From contig JAYKKR010000001.1 in the NCBI GenBank assembly GCA_036971615.1, positions 2,418,001 to 2,482,000 of the forward strand: a stretch of 64,000 nucleotides of DNA, in the 5' to 3' direction. Positions 1 to 9,832 of the stretch are shown here, one piece after another (the first letter of the stretch is position 1; every line of letters begins with the position of its first letter). The notes under the pieces were generated by a model. That model was not told the DNA's origin and did not search any database. It was given only the letters and a program-made list of their open reading frames with translations. The translations under genes were made by a program, and so were the position numbers. The DNA comes from Amyloporia xantha (Eukaryota > Basidiomycota > Agaricomycetes > Polyporales > Adustoporiaceae).

Positions 1-2116
1 GCGGCCATTGTCAAAGTATGCTGCGGAAGCATCGCTGGCCGAAGATGCGGTATGGCCAATCGCAATATTAGACGAGGGGTTGCTGCTAGTGGAAGGGCGG
101 TTAGACATAGGCAAAGGAGGCTCCACCTGTCGTGAGCGGCCAGGTATGAGACTGGCAGGATGTGACTGTTGATTGTACCTGCTCCGCAAGTCTGAAATGC
201 TCTTCGGGGCCATCATTCGCATCGCCGGACCCGACGGTGATTGCAATGGCTTCTGATCACCCTTCCCTGGTTCCTTATAATTAACAGCCCAGTTAATGGG
301 GACTGCTTGGCCTGCTGGCCTCTTGGAGCTTCGAGAATTGCCAGAGTTATTCGCATACCTTGGAGGGTATCGAGACGAGGCCGAGGATGAAGGAGAGAGC
401 GCCTCTTGTGGGGTGATCGGTCGCCCTGGTTTATATGCACTAGTCGGGAGATTCGATGCAACCATTGTCCAATCATCAGGACCATCATGGTATATCTTGC
501 CCCTGTGCGATCCCGAATCTTTGCGCAGACCCTCTTTACGTTTTGAACGATCCCTCTCCTGCTTGTCTCCTGCCTCCTTCTCTGGAGCCACACGTTTGGG
601 CCTCTCAGGAGAATCCAAACGCGCTTTATTCAGCGAGATGAACTTGTCGTTGGCGACATTGTCCGGACTGAGCGTGGAAGAAGGATAGCGTGTCGGGTGT
701 TCAAAGTGCTGGTGCTTCTGAGGCGACATGGAAATTGGGACAGAAGGAAGAGTAGGATAATAACCCCCTCGTTGCGAGTCTGGTCGGATCGTAGGGGACT
801 CAGAACCACCCTGTACGAACAAATGCTCCGGAGATGTTGCACCCATTGGGGAACCAGGGCGATGAGATGCATTCACAAGTCGTGGAGGCGGTCGCATAGT
901 TGAACGGCGTGTATCTCGATCAACTTCCATATCGTCCGAGACAGACGCATCATAGCCAGGATTGACTTCCGGTGGTAAGACCTCGCTGGCGGAAGATTGG
1001 CTACGAGGTCTCGAGGGCGACCTCCGTATAGGCCGTAGCGGTGCGTAAAGATTGTGCTGCGGTAAGACGGGAGGTGTGATGGTATTCACGGTCGGTGAAA
1101 CCCTGGCCGGGTCGTGCGATAGTTCGTGAACCGGTGCGGACGAGTGAGAGACCATGAGCTTGAGAGAACCTATTTCATCGCCTTGGTCACGATAGAGGTC
1201 AAATAATTGCTCATCCGTCAGCGCATCACCGATCGCAAACTTTCCAACCTCTGTGCGATAGATGGAGTAGCGCGGCTGATCGTCATCGGCAATTTGCAAC
1301 TGCGTGGGCGCGTTAAAACTGGGCGGGTGTGAAGTGAAGATCTGACCCACCTTGGAGAATATACGTTCCCGAATGAATGCAGGAGTCATCGCACCGCTGA
1401 TGTCAACAAGTGCAAAGCTATCCGCATCCGAAGTGACCAAGACGGTGATCTTCTCGTGAGGATTGAGGGCGGGGAGTTGGTTGCCATGCGGGGCGTAGGA
1501 ATCAGGTGCGGGGATAGTTGGAGACTTTACAGCGAGGTCAGCGAACAGATCCTGATGCTTAATGTATGAATATACGTACGATGGGCGGTCTGCTGTTGTT
1601 GGAAGGCCGGCGGCCATGACTCTGTCGCGAGATATGAGACCTGATATTGGCGAGCAGTTTCGCAGGGCGAGAGGCGTGACTGGACACTCCGTCGTTCCGA
1701 TCGGACGAAGGCAAGACAGCTGTGTCTTGCCTGATAGTACTTTCTCCAAGATCGTCAGCGTGGACGCTGAGGCCGGGCGTGCTGGGGGGAGGGGTCGATT
1801 CTAAGGCAGGAGAACTAGCACTGGAGGGAGAAGAAAGAGCGGGGTTCGACGGGTTAGACCGCGAGGAAGGATAGCAATGTCTTTGGTCTGGCGGGGGGGC
1901 ATTGGAGGAAGACGAGGCCTGTGATCTGTCCGCAGAAATAGCATTGGAGGGACTGGGGAGAGGGCGTAAACGATAGTCGAAGGGGGTTGGCTGCGTTTGG
2001 GATGGTTCTCTCCTCTCGTCGCTGCTAGAATCCTCTGGGCCAGGGTTGTTGACGACGAGAATACGGGGACGCTGCTTGCGGCCCTTTGTATGGTTGGATC
2101 TAGCATCGTCGGACAT
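1..2116 (-). CDS. BCK1/STE11-type MAP kinase kinase kinase, 5' part (runs off the left edge)
   Basis: The start is the ATG at 2116. Exon 1 is 2116-1580, exon 2 is 1524-1351 and exon 3 runs from 1299 to the window edge; the two introns are 55 and 51 nt and both are phase 0. The first ~180 residues are low-complexity Ser/Pro. A conserved ubiquitin-like/Ras-binding-type block follows, with motifs such as KITVLVTSDADSFALVDIS, FIRERIFSK and YSIYRTEVGKFAIGDALT. Next comes a long disordered Ser/Pro/Arg-rich linker. The kinase domain itself lies outside the window. This architecture (Ub-like module, long linker, C-terminal kinase) is that of the fungal cell-wall-integrity MAPKKK. That assignment rests on my recognition of the N-terminal block; STE11 itself is the main alternative. 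Confidence 0.65.
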
Positions 2117-3039
2117 GTTGTCGATCGTGAAGAGACTAAGAGTTACAGAGTGAGTGAAAGAGAGAGAAAAGAGTTGACAAGACCAGCCAAAGTCAACGGT
2201 GGGGGGAGTAAGATGTGGGAGGTGGCCAAGGGAGGACACAGGAGACAGCGTCGTCGAGCTGAACGACGAAGGCGACCGAGGAAAGCGTTGCGGGCCACTG
2301 CCAGGCACTAGACCATGCCCGCGGATGACTAAGCCGGAGCAACTGAGTGTCCGCCTCAGGTATCGCCAAATAAGGCAACGTCTCACAGACGCGTCGACTT
2401 CTCCTCACCACCTAAAAGTCTCCCGTGAATTATTCCTGTCCTGTCCGCGCTTCGCACCCTTATCGTCTTCTTAGTCTTGTCCCCTCAATTCTCTTTCGAA
2501 CACACCCACTCGCCGCGCTCCTTTCATATCTCTCCAATCAGGGCCTCAAGGCTGCACTTAAAGTGCTCTCGCGGCTCCACGTCGCCTCCCTGCTCGTATC
2601 CTCGGCAACTTATGTTCTCGCGCGCACGACCTCAGCGCCCGTACTGTACGCATGACAATAGATGACAATGCCAGCCCTCTGGCAAGCGGGCTATCGTGAT
2701 TGTAGAGAAGAACCCGAATGGATCGCCTTCATCCTTCACGACGCCGACGCCCGCGCCCTCGACTTGATCATGAGCTTTCATTTCCCGGATCAACGCCACA
2801 AGATATCACTCCGGCTCACTCGGCGGCAACAATGGAATGAAGAGATCCTAATGGAACAGTCGTCATGAATACAATACATATGGTACACGTTACGTTACTA
2901 TAGAAAAACACACATGCGCGACGAAGTTCTCCGACACTGCGCACGATCCCGTGCCAACCCTATTTCCCTCCGTCCGTGAATGTACCTTCGTTGAGATCTA
3001 GCTATACGGAGGCTCAATCAAGGCTTCATAAACACATGA
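2117..3039. other. Intergenic, upstream of the MAPKKK and downstream of GID8
   Basis: About 920 bases hold the 5' flank of the MAPKKK, with CT-rich tracts around 2400-2640, and the 3' flank of GID8. Short open frames here have no recognisable protein signature. No RNA gene was recognised. Confidence 0.5.
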
Positions 3040-4140
3040 CTACACCCGCACCTTGGGAAACTCAGCGCGTTCACCAAGCATGTTCTCGCCCCAGTAGAGA
3101 AGTCTCAGTAGCCCGACTAGCTTTGCCTCCTTCCCTTGGCTTAAACTTTCTAAGATGGCTGAATTCACCTCGCTAGCGGTCTTCATTCGCTGTGCGGGCG
3201 ATAGAAGCTCGCCAATTGCCGGAGGTGTCAAAGGAGAAGATTCAAACGCCAAAAGCGCCATGGTTCTTTCCAGCTCGGATAAGAATTCCGGGCTTTCTTC
3301 TCCTCTCGGAGCCAATTCTTCTTGGGCAAAGCGGAGCGCCTCGGGAATATTACCTTGTCGAATGTATTCGATGAGCTTCTGCTGTTGCAGCCGGAAGTAG
3401 AGTGCCGGGTTCGTGTCGAGGATCTAGCAGTGACAACAGTGTCAGTCAACGATCTTTTGATTGACGTATTATCAAGGAGGGAATGAAACAAAATCATATT
3501 GAAGACTGAAGTTTTGGTGTTTCAAGTATCATCACCGACCCCACTAGGTCTGAGAGTGGTGCATGAAAGGTTATAATCCTTTGTCCTCCCTCCACAGAGC
3601 AAGCCAAGAATGAGACAAGACATACCTCCGGATTCAAGTCATTCACGCGCGTTATGGCGTCACCAACGTCGCCGCGCTGCAACGCTTCGCGAATATTCAT
3701 GCGGCTCTCGATACTCTCAAAATCGACAGGCGACTCCATCCCAGCTTCGCGGCTAAATTCCTCCGCAGCCGTCTTGTATCCCTCGATCACAAGGTAGTCC
3801 ATCACAAGGCGGTTCAGGTCACTATTCCAAAGAGAATGCGTCAATCATGTGAATTTTCACAAGCACGATGGATGGCAGAGTAGCAAGGCGGAGGGTGTCA
3901 GATAATACATGCAATATAAATTTGATTCATCAGGCTCGAATAAGAGTCAGAGAGATTCCCATTTGTGTGTTCATCTCGTACCCTCCGCCTCATGTGGCAA
4001 GAACAGAAATACGCACTGTTTGGTGACCTGGACTTCGTGCAGTCTCCGCTCCCATTCCTCTTGGGAGATCTTCTGAGTGGACTACACCATCGGTTAGCGT
4101 TGTACCTATGCCGAAAGACACAAGGTTATGAACTGACCAT
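3040..4140 (-). CDS. GID8: GID complex subunit 8 (LisH-CTLH-CRA protein)
   Basis: This is a core subunit of the GID/CTLH E3 ubiquitin ligase, which degrades gluconeogenic enzymes. Four coding exons fit: 4140-4138 (the ATG alone), 4081-4017, 3821-3626 and 3423-3040. They sum to 648 nt, or 215 aa, close to the family's usual ~200-230. Order along the protein: a short N-terminus with KISQEEWERRLHEVQV; LisH (DLNRLVMDYLVIEGY); CTLH (RMNIREALQRGDVGDAI, VNDLNPE); and CRA (ELAPRGEESPEFLSELERTM, RMKTASEVNSAIL). The introns are 56, 195 and 202 nt, and the last two are long for this locus. An ATG at 4260 was considered, but no splice in the correct phase connects it; the 4140 start fits with a GTCAGT donor. 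Confidence 0.9.
3442..3535 (-). ncRNA. Candidate C/D-box small nucleolar RNA in the last GID8 intron
   Basis: The 202-nt intron 3424-3625 contains a perfect box C (GTGATGA, 3535-3529) and a box D (CTGA, 3445-3442) 94 nt apart. An AGTG lies a few bases before box C, and CACT directly follows box D, which gives a weak terminal stem. No clear C'/D' pair or guide match could be assigned by eye. Intron-hosted snoRNAs are usual in fungi, but these boxes are short and could occur by chance. Confidence 0.2.
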
Positions 4141-5107
4141 GGGGAGTGGCCCTTATCAATTCTCTCCCTCCCTAAATTCCCGGGAGACCCCCGCACGGCA
4201 TGAAGCCACTAATCAGTGATCAGATCTGGTACCGGCGTCTTGGTATTTTGCAGTCGCCATGGTCGGACTTCCAAATCCTTCTTGTGACGTCGTCAGCAGC
4301 CGTCCTTCAACGCTGTTGAAGGAGTCGACCGCATATGAAAAAATCTTATAACTATATGAATAGCTGGATATGTATTTACATTGACAATGGAACATTACAC
4401 AAACACCTCAGATACCCCACCGTGATCAAATGTACGAGCTCGGGGAAACGGCTTAAACCGGCGGAGTGTGAATATTTATGCATACGTATCATAGAGCTGC
4501 CATATTTGGGAGGTCGAAGCTATTTCAAGGTAGACGCCACATGGTCCATCATGCCGACCAGTGCCAAGGGCAGCGCAGGGAATCTCGGGAGGGAGAGAAT
4601 TGATAAGGGCCAGTCTCGGCGTGCAATAGTCGAAAGATTTTATGGAGGTCGTCTTGTTTAGGGCAAGCTCGCCGTTATGGAGCGCTCAAGGAGGCTCAAG
4701 GAAGCACGCTTCGCGAGTCCGACACTCCTGATCGACAATGGTGGCGTCCGCCGTCGGACATGCACTGTATTCTAATATACAAAGACATAATCACAATGTT
4801 TGTCTCGGTATAGGTCGTACAGAAGTATGCGTGCAGTGAGACACGACCAGTTGAATATATGAAGGATTTTGCGAGCACACGACCATTAGGCGGACATCGT
4901 GAATAACCCATCCCAATGGTGCATAATCGAGAAGGATGAGTAGCCTTCGATTGTCAGACAACTATTTATTCCGAAGCAACACCTCAGACATAACGGCTAT
5001 CATGCCTTCGACACAATGCCTCCGGAGCGGATAATATCGAGGAAGTCATCTTGACCGAGGGAAGCTGAGGGCACTTATGAGAGCATGCCGGAGACGTATA
5101 ACAAGAT
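4141..5107. other. Intergenic between GID8 and RRP15, carrying an inverted repeat
   Basis: About 970 bases with no recognisable gene. The stretch holds the GID8 promoter/5' UTR and the RRP15 3' flank. The only structure seen is the inverted-repeat pair listed separately, whose left copy begins 7 nt upstream of the GID8 ATG. Confidence 0.5.
4147..4612. repeat. Inverted-repeat pair (26-bp perfect core) flanking ~415 bp
   Basis: The reverse complement of 4147-4172 is identical to 4587-4612 (core begins GGGAGGGAGAGAATTGATAA). Similarity extends imperfectly outward on the GGGAAT side. The copies bracket a segment without coding signal, so this could be the remains of a small inverted-repeat element or two copies of a dispersed repeat. 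No target-site duplication was found. Confidence 0.6.
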
Positions 5108-5810
5108 TCACTCACTCTCTTTTGCCTTTCCAACGACGATATCCTTATGTTTCCCTTTCTTTCCTGCCTTCGATTTACTATCGATGCTGGGTGCGGGTAA
5201 TGTAGGCTTGCCAGAACCTCTGTGTGTTTTCAGCTCTTCGGTTGCCGCAGAGGATGCTGCCTGGGACTGTTGGATGACGTTGAAAAGTTGCACCACTGCA
5301 GTCATGCGTTAAATTCGAAGCCTCCCGCAACATGAGACAATGCATCTTACCTCCTCTCTGGGCTACCTTTCGCAGCGCCCTTTCACTTTCACCACCCCAC
5401 CCGCCAATAACGTCTCTGACCCTGCCCTTGTCCTCCTTGTCCTTCTTCTCTACCTGCAACACCTTCTTTCCCTTCTTCTCGAGTTTTTCATCGTTGCGTT
5501 TTCTCGCGATCGACGGTTTTAGTGACAACGGTAATGTCGAGGGTGCATCTGTGTTCAGCAAGGACTGTAGGGTGGCACCAAAACGGGTAGCATCCGTAGC
5601 TCGGTGCTTGCGCTTCAGTGTTTTTTTGGACTTGGTGATTTTCGCGCCAGCAATCTCATCGTCTGTGTTGGGAGATGATTCTGCACCACTGGCAGATGCC
5701 TCGGATCCAGAGTCATGTAGCGAAGCCGCTTCGTCGTCTGTGTGCATATTGGCATCTTCCTCCGATACGTCGTCGGTGGGGGTGAGTTTTCGTCGCTTTG
5801 TGGGTGGCAT
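5108..5810 (-). CDS. RRP15: RRP15-like ribosome biogenesis protein
   Basis: This is a nucleolar factor for pre-60S rRNA processing. Exon 1 is 5810-5351 and exon 2 is 5295-5108; the 55-nt intron is phase 1 and the total is 648 nt (215 aa). The N-terminal ~75 residues are acidic and Ser-rich. The RRP15 core follows, with RFGATLQSLLNTDAP, LPLSLKPSIARKRNDEKLEKK, a basic coiled-coil-like VLQVEKKDKEDKGRVRDVIGG, and ERALRKVAQRGVVQLFNVIQQ. The C-terminus is Lys-rich. It is divergently arranged with the DIL/ankyrin gene, with 483 bp between the starts. Confidence 0.88.
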
Positions 5811-6293
5811 TTGAGGTGCAAAGAGACGCTATCTACAATATTTCATATACAGACGTGAGAGTGCCGATGTAGATAAAGTCGAAGGCGGTGAGGATCGACA
5901 AGATGTCTGCGCAAGAGGCAAGAGGAACAGCAAACGGACGAAGTCCAAATCAGGACGAGTGATCGGCTCGCAAGAGGCTACCAACGGATAGACGCCCATA
6001 TGTCCTGCAGTCACGGTGCTCGGTTTGATCTTCAACGAAGTGCGTCCTTGTGTCCGACCAAATTATTCGTATACATCTCCCACCAGTAACCTACGGCGAC
6101 TCGCACTAGACGTCTTTTGGCTCCAGGACGTCCTCTCGTCAAGCAATATTCCCAGCCGAGCCGATCCCCGCAGCTGCATGGTGTCCTGCCTCCTCGTGCG
6201 TGCCTGCTAGTGAGCCCTGACCGTTCACAGTGTCCCAGTGCCGGCGTGCTCCCGTTATCTGGAATTGAAGACGCGTCCTTTCCTTAGCTCTGA
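5811..6293. promoter_or_regulatory. Divergent promoter region between RRP15 and the DIL/ankyrin gene
   Basis: These 483 bases separate the two start codons on opposite strands, so they must contain both promoters. No TATA box or other individual element could be assigned with confidence. Confidence 0.45.
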
Positions 6294-9200
6294 ATGGCGT
6301 CGTCGTCAGTCGGCCCCGTCGACCTGATCGTTGAACCAGACCTGCAGCCTCTGTATCCGACCCCATCGCAGATAGCCCATCTCCTTTCGCCCTATGTCGG
6401 GCTGTCCCCGCAGCAGAGGACAGAGCTAGTCTCGCACTGCTTGACGCGCGCCTGTCAATTTGGGGACATGCTCTTGCTCTCGCACCTGCTCACCGATCCT
6501 AACGCCCATCCGTACGTGGACCTCGCGAAGCAGGATGAAGACGGCCTGGGCCTGATCAGCCTTACCATTCTCGGCTTTGGATCCGAGTCCGAGAGAGATA
6601 TTGAGAGAGAAGAATGCGTTAGACTTCTCATTTCCGAAGGGTGCGATGTTAACATCGCAGACAAGGGTCCGTTCGCCGCCGCTTCCACATTCTAGAATTG
6701 CAGATATTAACGTAGGCTACCAGCCGGTTGGAGTCCCCTTCACTATGCTTCTCTACTATCGCCCCCGACATTGGTCTCGCACCTTGTGACACACGGCGCT
6801 TCTCCCTTCTCTTTAACTCGGCGTAAGCTTACCCCACTGGACATAGTAACCGCCCATTCCACGGTTCCGGGTAGAGAGGATGTTGCACTTCTTCTGGAAG
6901 AAGCTATGCGCGAGGAGGGGTGGAAGGGCGGGAGGATGGAGGAGCAGCGTCGACTCTTGGAAAAGCGCATGCGCCGTTTGGGGAAGAGAAAGAATGTCCA
7001 GGGAGATATCGAAAGAGTGCTGGGCATCAGCTCCCGATGGTGGGGCGAAGACGGTACCGACTCGTCCTTCGACTGGTTGGATGAAGATGACGAGGAGGAG
7101 ACGACCAGTGACACTTGTCTCGTGAGTAGAATGCCAGAGCAGCTGTTCCCCAATTCTGATCGGCCTGTAGACACCTCCACCAGACTACACTTCAATGCTG
7201 GTGTTTTCGCCTCTTTCATTGCCTGACATATTCCAATCGCTGATCACTGACTTTGAACCATCCTTACGAAATGCGGAACCAGCGAACGCTCTATACATGT
7301 TGGCGCGGTTTGCGTGTCTGAATTGTGACCACAATTGGCTCGAGGATCTCATTATTGGTGCTACCGATGCCATAGAAGACACCTTCTTCGTGGGTGGTCA
7401 TATACTCCTCCTTTTCAGCATGATTGTCATATACTCTATTCAGAATCGAGCGGATGATGCGACTTCACTCGTCTTCTGGTTACACAATATCACCGTTTGG
7501 CTACATCTCATGAGATGCGACAAGGCTATCAACCAAGCCTTGGAGATGTTAGGATCATTTTCACTCATAGAGGAGATTCTCAACTCTGTGTTTGGTACAG
7601 TTCACATTTACCTTAATCATTGTTACTCGTGGCTGACGATGTACACTTCAGTGTTCATCATCCGCTTTGCCGAAAGGAAGATCGACCAGCTGCTCGATGC
7701 CGCACTGTTGGATTATTCCCCGCTCTCCACCGAATTCGAGTCGATTCAGTTCGAATCAGAGTGGTCGTTTCTTCGCTCGTTTGGTGGCAACAAGAAAAAG
7801 CCAATCACCCCGAATGGCCCATCGCGCGCCCCGTCATCTCCCAATGTCTCCAGCCGACCGCCTTCACCAGTCCCTGCCTCGACATCCCCTACCAATCAGC
7901 GGGGTTTTGCGTCACTAAGACAGACTTTCGGTCGTGGGCGTGCTCCATCAGGCACGACACCTCTGCAATCTCTCTTCACAGAAGCGCCTTCGGCAGTTCC
8001 GCCCCCGCCTTCCCCGAAGGACATCACCTCGTTCATAACGGCGCTCCATACGTTACTTACCGTATCGGGCATCAACCCAGCATTGATCATCCAGCTCTGG
8101 TCGCAAGTTATGTATTGGACAGCATGTAAGGCGTAGCATGCTTGTGATCTGCGCAGTCAGTGACGTTCAGCCAGGCGAAACTTTCAATCGCGTTTTGACA
8201 CGCAAGAAGTATCTATGTCGGTACGTAGCTTGTGTCCGTCGTTCAAGTCGTCGTCAATCGACAGTTTTGCAATTACAGGTCGCGTGCCGTCCAGATCAGC
8301 ATGAACCTCAGCGTTCTGGAAGAGTGGGTTGGTGAGATGCAACTACCCCGTGCCGTCGGGTCGCATTTCGCTCCTGTCAAGGACTTGTTGACGTGGTTAC
8401 AGGTAGGCAGCATCGGACGCGTGAAGGTACATTTAACGCTAATTTGTCGGCAGAGCCTGTCATCCATTACCGAATTCGCTAATCTCATTGCAACGATACA
8501 GACCCTGAGAAATCTGAATCCCCTTCAGGTGTGTGTCTTCCGCAGATTGCAACGGGCTGACGGCACGCTGATTCGATACCATCAGATGCGTCGTGCTGTC
8601 CGTGATTACAGGTATGAGGTCAGCGAACCTCGGATGACCGAGGAGTGCAATCAGTATCTTGCACAATTGCAAAAAGACTGGGAGCGGCATCGCGTGAAAC
8701 TCGGGGTTGAATTACTGCGAAAAGAGGTAAGTAAAGCTGGTGGAAAGTGTGTCCCATGTTTAACGCTTACTCAGATCGGGGAGCGCGAGCGTGATCGGGA
8801 AGAGGGCGTCAGCGTGTCACCTTCCTTGCATGAGGTACCGATCGCGCCTGACAGCACACTGTCTACGCCATCGCAAGAATCCTCCGCCGCTCAGCGTAAC
8901 ATTGATGCGTTGTTTGACCGTACTTTCGAGAAATCGTCTTGGGAGCCGGCGAGAGCTCCTGAACCGCTCGGCGAGTTGTTGGACTCAAGATACATGCTGC
9001 CCTTACTACTCCCCTCCGATCCCCGTATGCTGGGTGCACTCCCAGCGAAGCGGCCTATACCAGAGGAAGAAAAGCAGCAGAACCCTCGCCTCAGCCAGGA
9101 TTCCACTGCGAGCCGGGCCAGCTTTGGATCTCGCGGAGCGATGGCTTGGAGGTTGAAGTCAAAGAAGCTGCGTGAAGTGGGCGCGGGTACGCTCCAATGG

Positions 9201-9434
9201 GTTGATGGCTCACACTCTGCCACACGGTGGACGAGACCTGCGGAGGTGGACGAGGAAGAGTGGGACCAGCCACCACCATATTCAATGGATGACATACAGC
9301 CGCCATATGGAGACCTGACCGTGGAGACGGCCGTGCACTTTACTCCACTCACGAGGAAACCATCCGCGCGCAGTAGAGGAGGGAGAGTGAGTGCGATAGA
9401 CGAGCTGCCGACGCCGGTCGACGGTCCTGAGTGA
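6294..9434 (+). CDS. Ankyrin-repeat and DIL (dilute) domain protein
   Basis: Ten exons fit exactly: 6294-6666, 6724-7121, 7171-7389, 7444-7594, 7652-8125, 8175-8220, 8279-8402, 8454-8528, 8586-8726 and 8775-9434, giving 2661 nt (886 aa). Nine introns are 48-58 nt. Residues ~40-200 look like ankyrin repeats (DVNIADKAGWSPLHYASL, GASPFSLTRRKLTPLDIV). A DIL-like helical block follows (ANALYMLARFACLNCDHNWLE, TSLVFWLHNITVWLHLM, VFIIRFAERKIDQLLD), interrupted by a Pro/Ser linker at ~390-480. The DIL end reads SRAVQISMNLSVLEEW and FANLIATIQTLRNLNP. DIL is the cargo-binding tail fold of class V myosins; here there is no motor, so a trafficking adaptor role is inferred. The C-terminal ~250 residues are disordered. 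Confidence 0.85.
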
Positions 9435-9832
9435 GAGGAGAGGGCGAGTTAGAATGTGCTGTGGATTGCTGATCGTCGTAATTGCTGCATTGCTCTGGAT
9501 TATACTCATAGTCTGTCATCTTACGCATATTGTATATTTATCCATATTCCTCTCTCATGCATCCCATCTGCAGTCCAAGTACTGCCAAGTCTACTCGCGT
9601 TTGGCTCGCGTTTGGCTGCAGGACAGACCGAGATCTGGATCTACTTAGGTAAACATTATGACTCCGCGGTTGTGCAGTTCCTAGACGCCCGACCATACTA
9701 GTTTCAGCTCAACGCCGAGCTGTATTCACAACAGTGCTTTGCGGTTGCAGCGCGCCCGCTTCACTGCCTCTCGCTTCTTGCTTTCCTATCTGCCTACTTA
9801 TTCACGACTGTTACACCAATACCACATCAGAC
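9435..9832. other. Intergenic, DIL/ankyrin to rhomboid
   Basis: About 400 bases between two genes on the same strand, holding a 3' flank and a promoter. A short direct repeat (cgtttggct, twice near 9598-9615) is the only oddity. No gene was recognised. Confidence 0.45.

Noticed and set aside
4213..4395. GID8 start at the 4260 ATG (MATAKYQDA...)
   Set aside because: Its only plausible donor is phase 1, while the acceptors that continue the LisH domain are phase 0; the 4140 ATG solves this with a normal 56-nt intron.
5332..5814. 160-codon plus-strand frame over RRP15
   Set aside because: It is antisense to the conserved RRP15 core and has no motif of its own.
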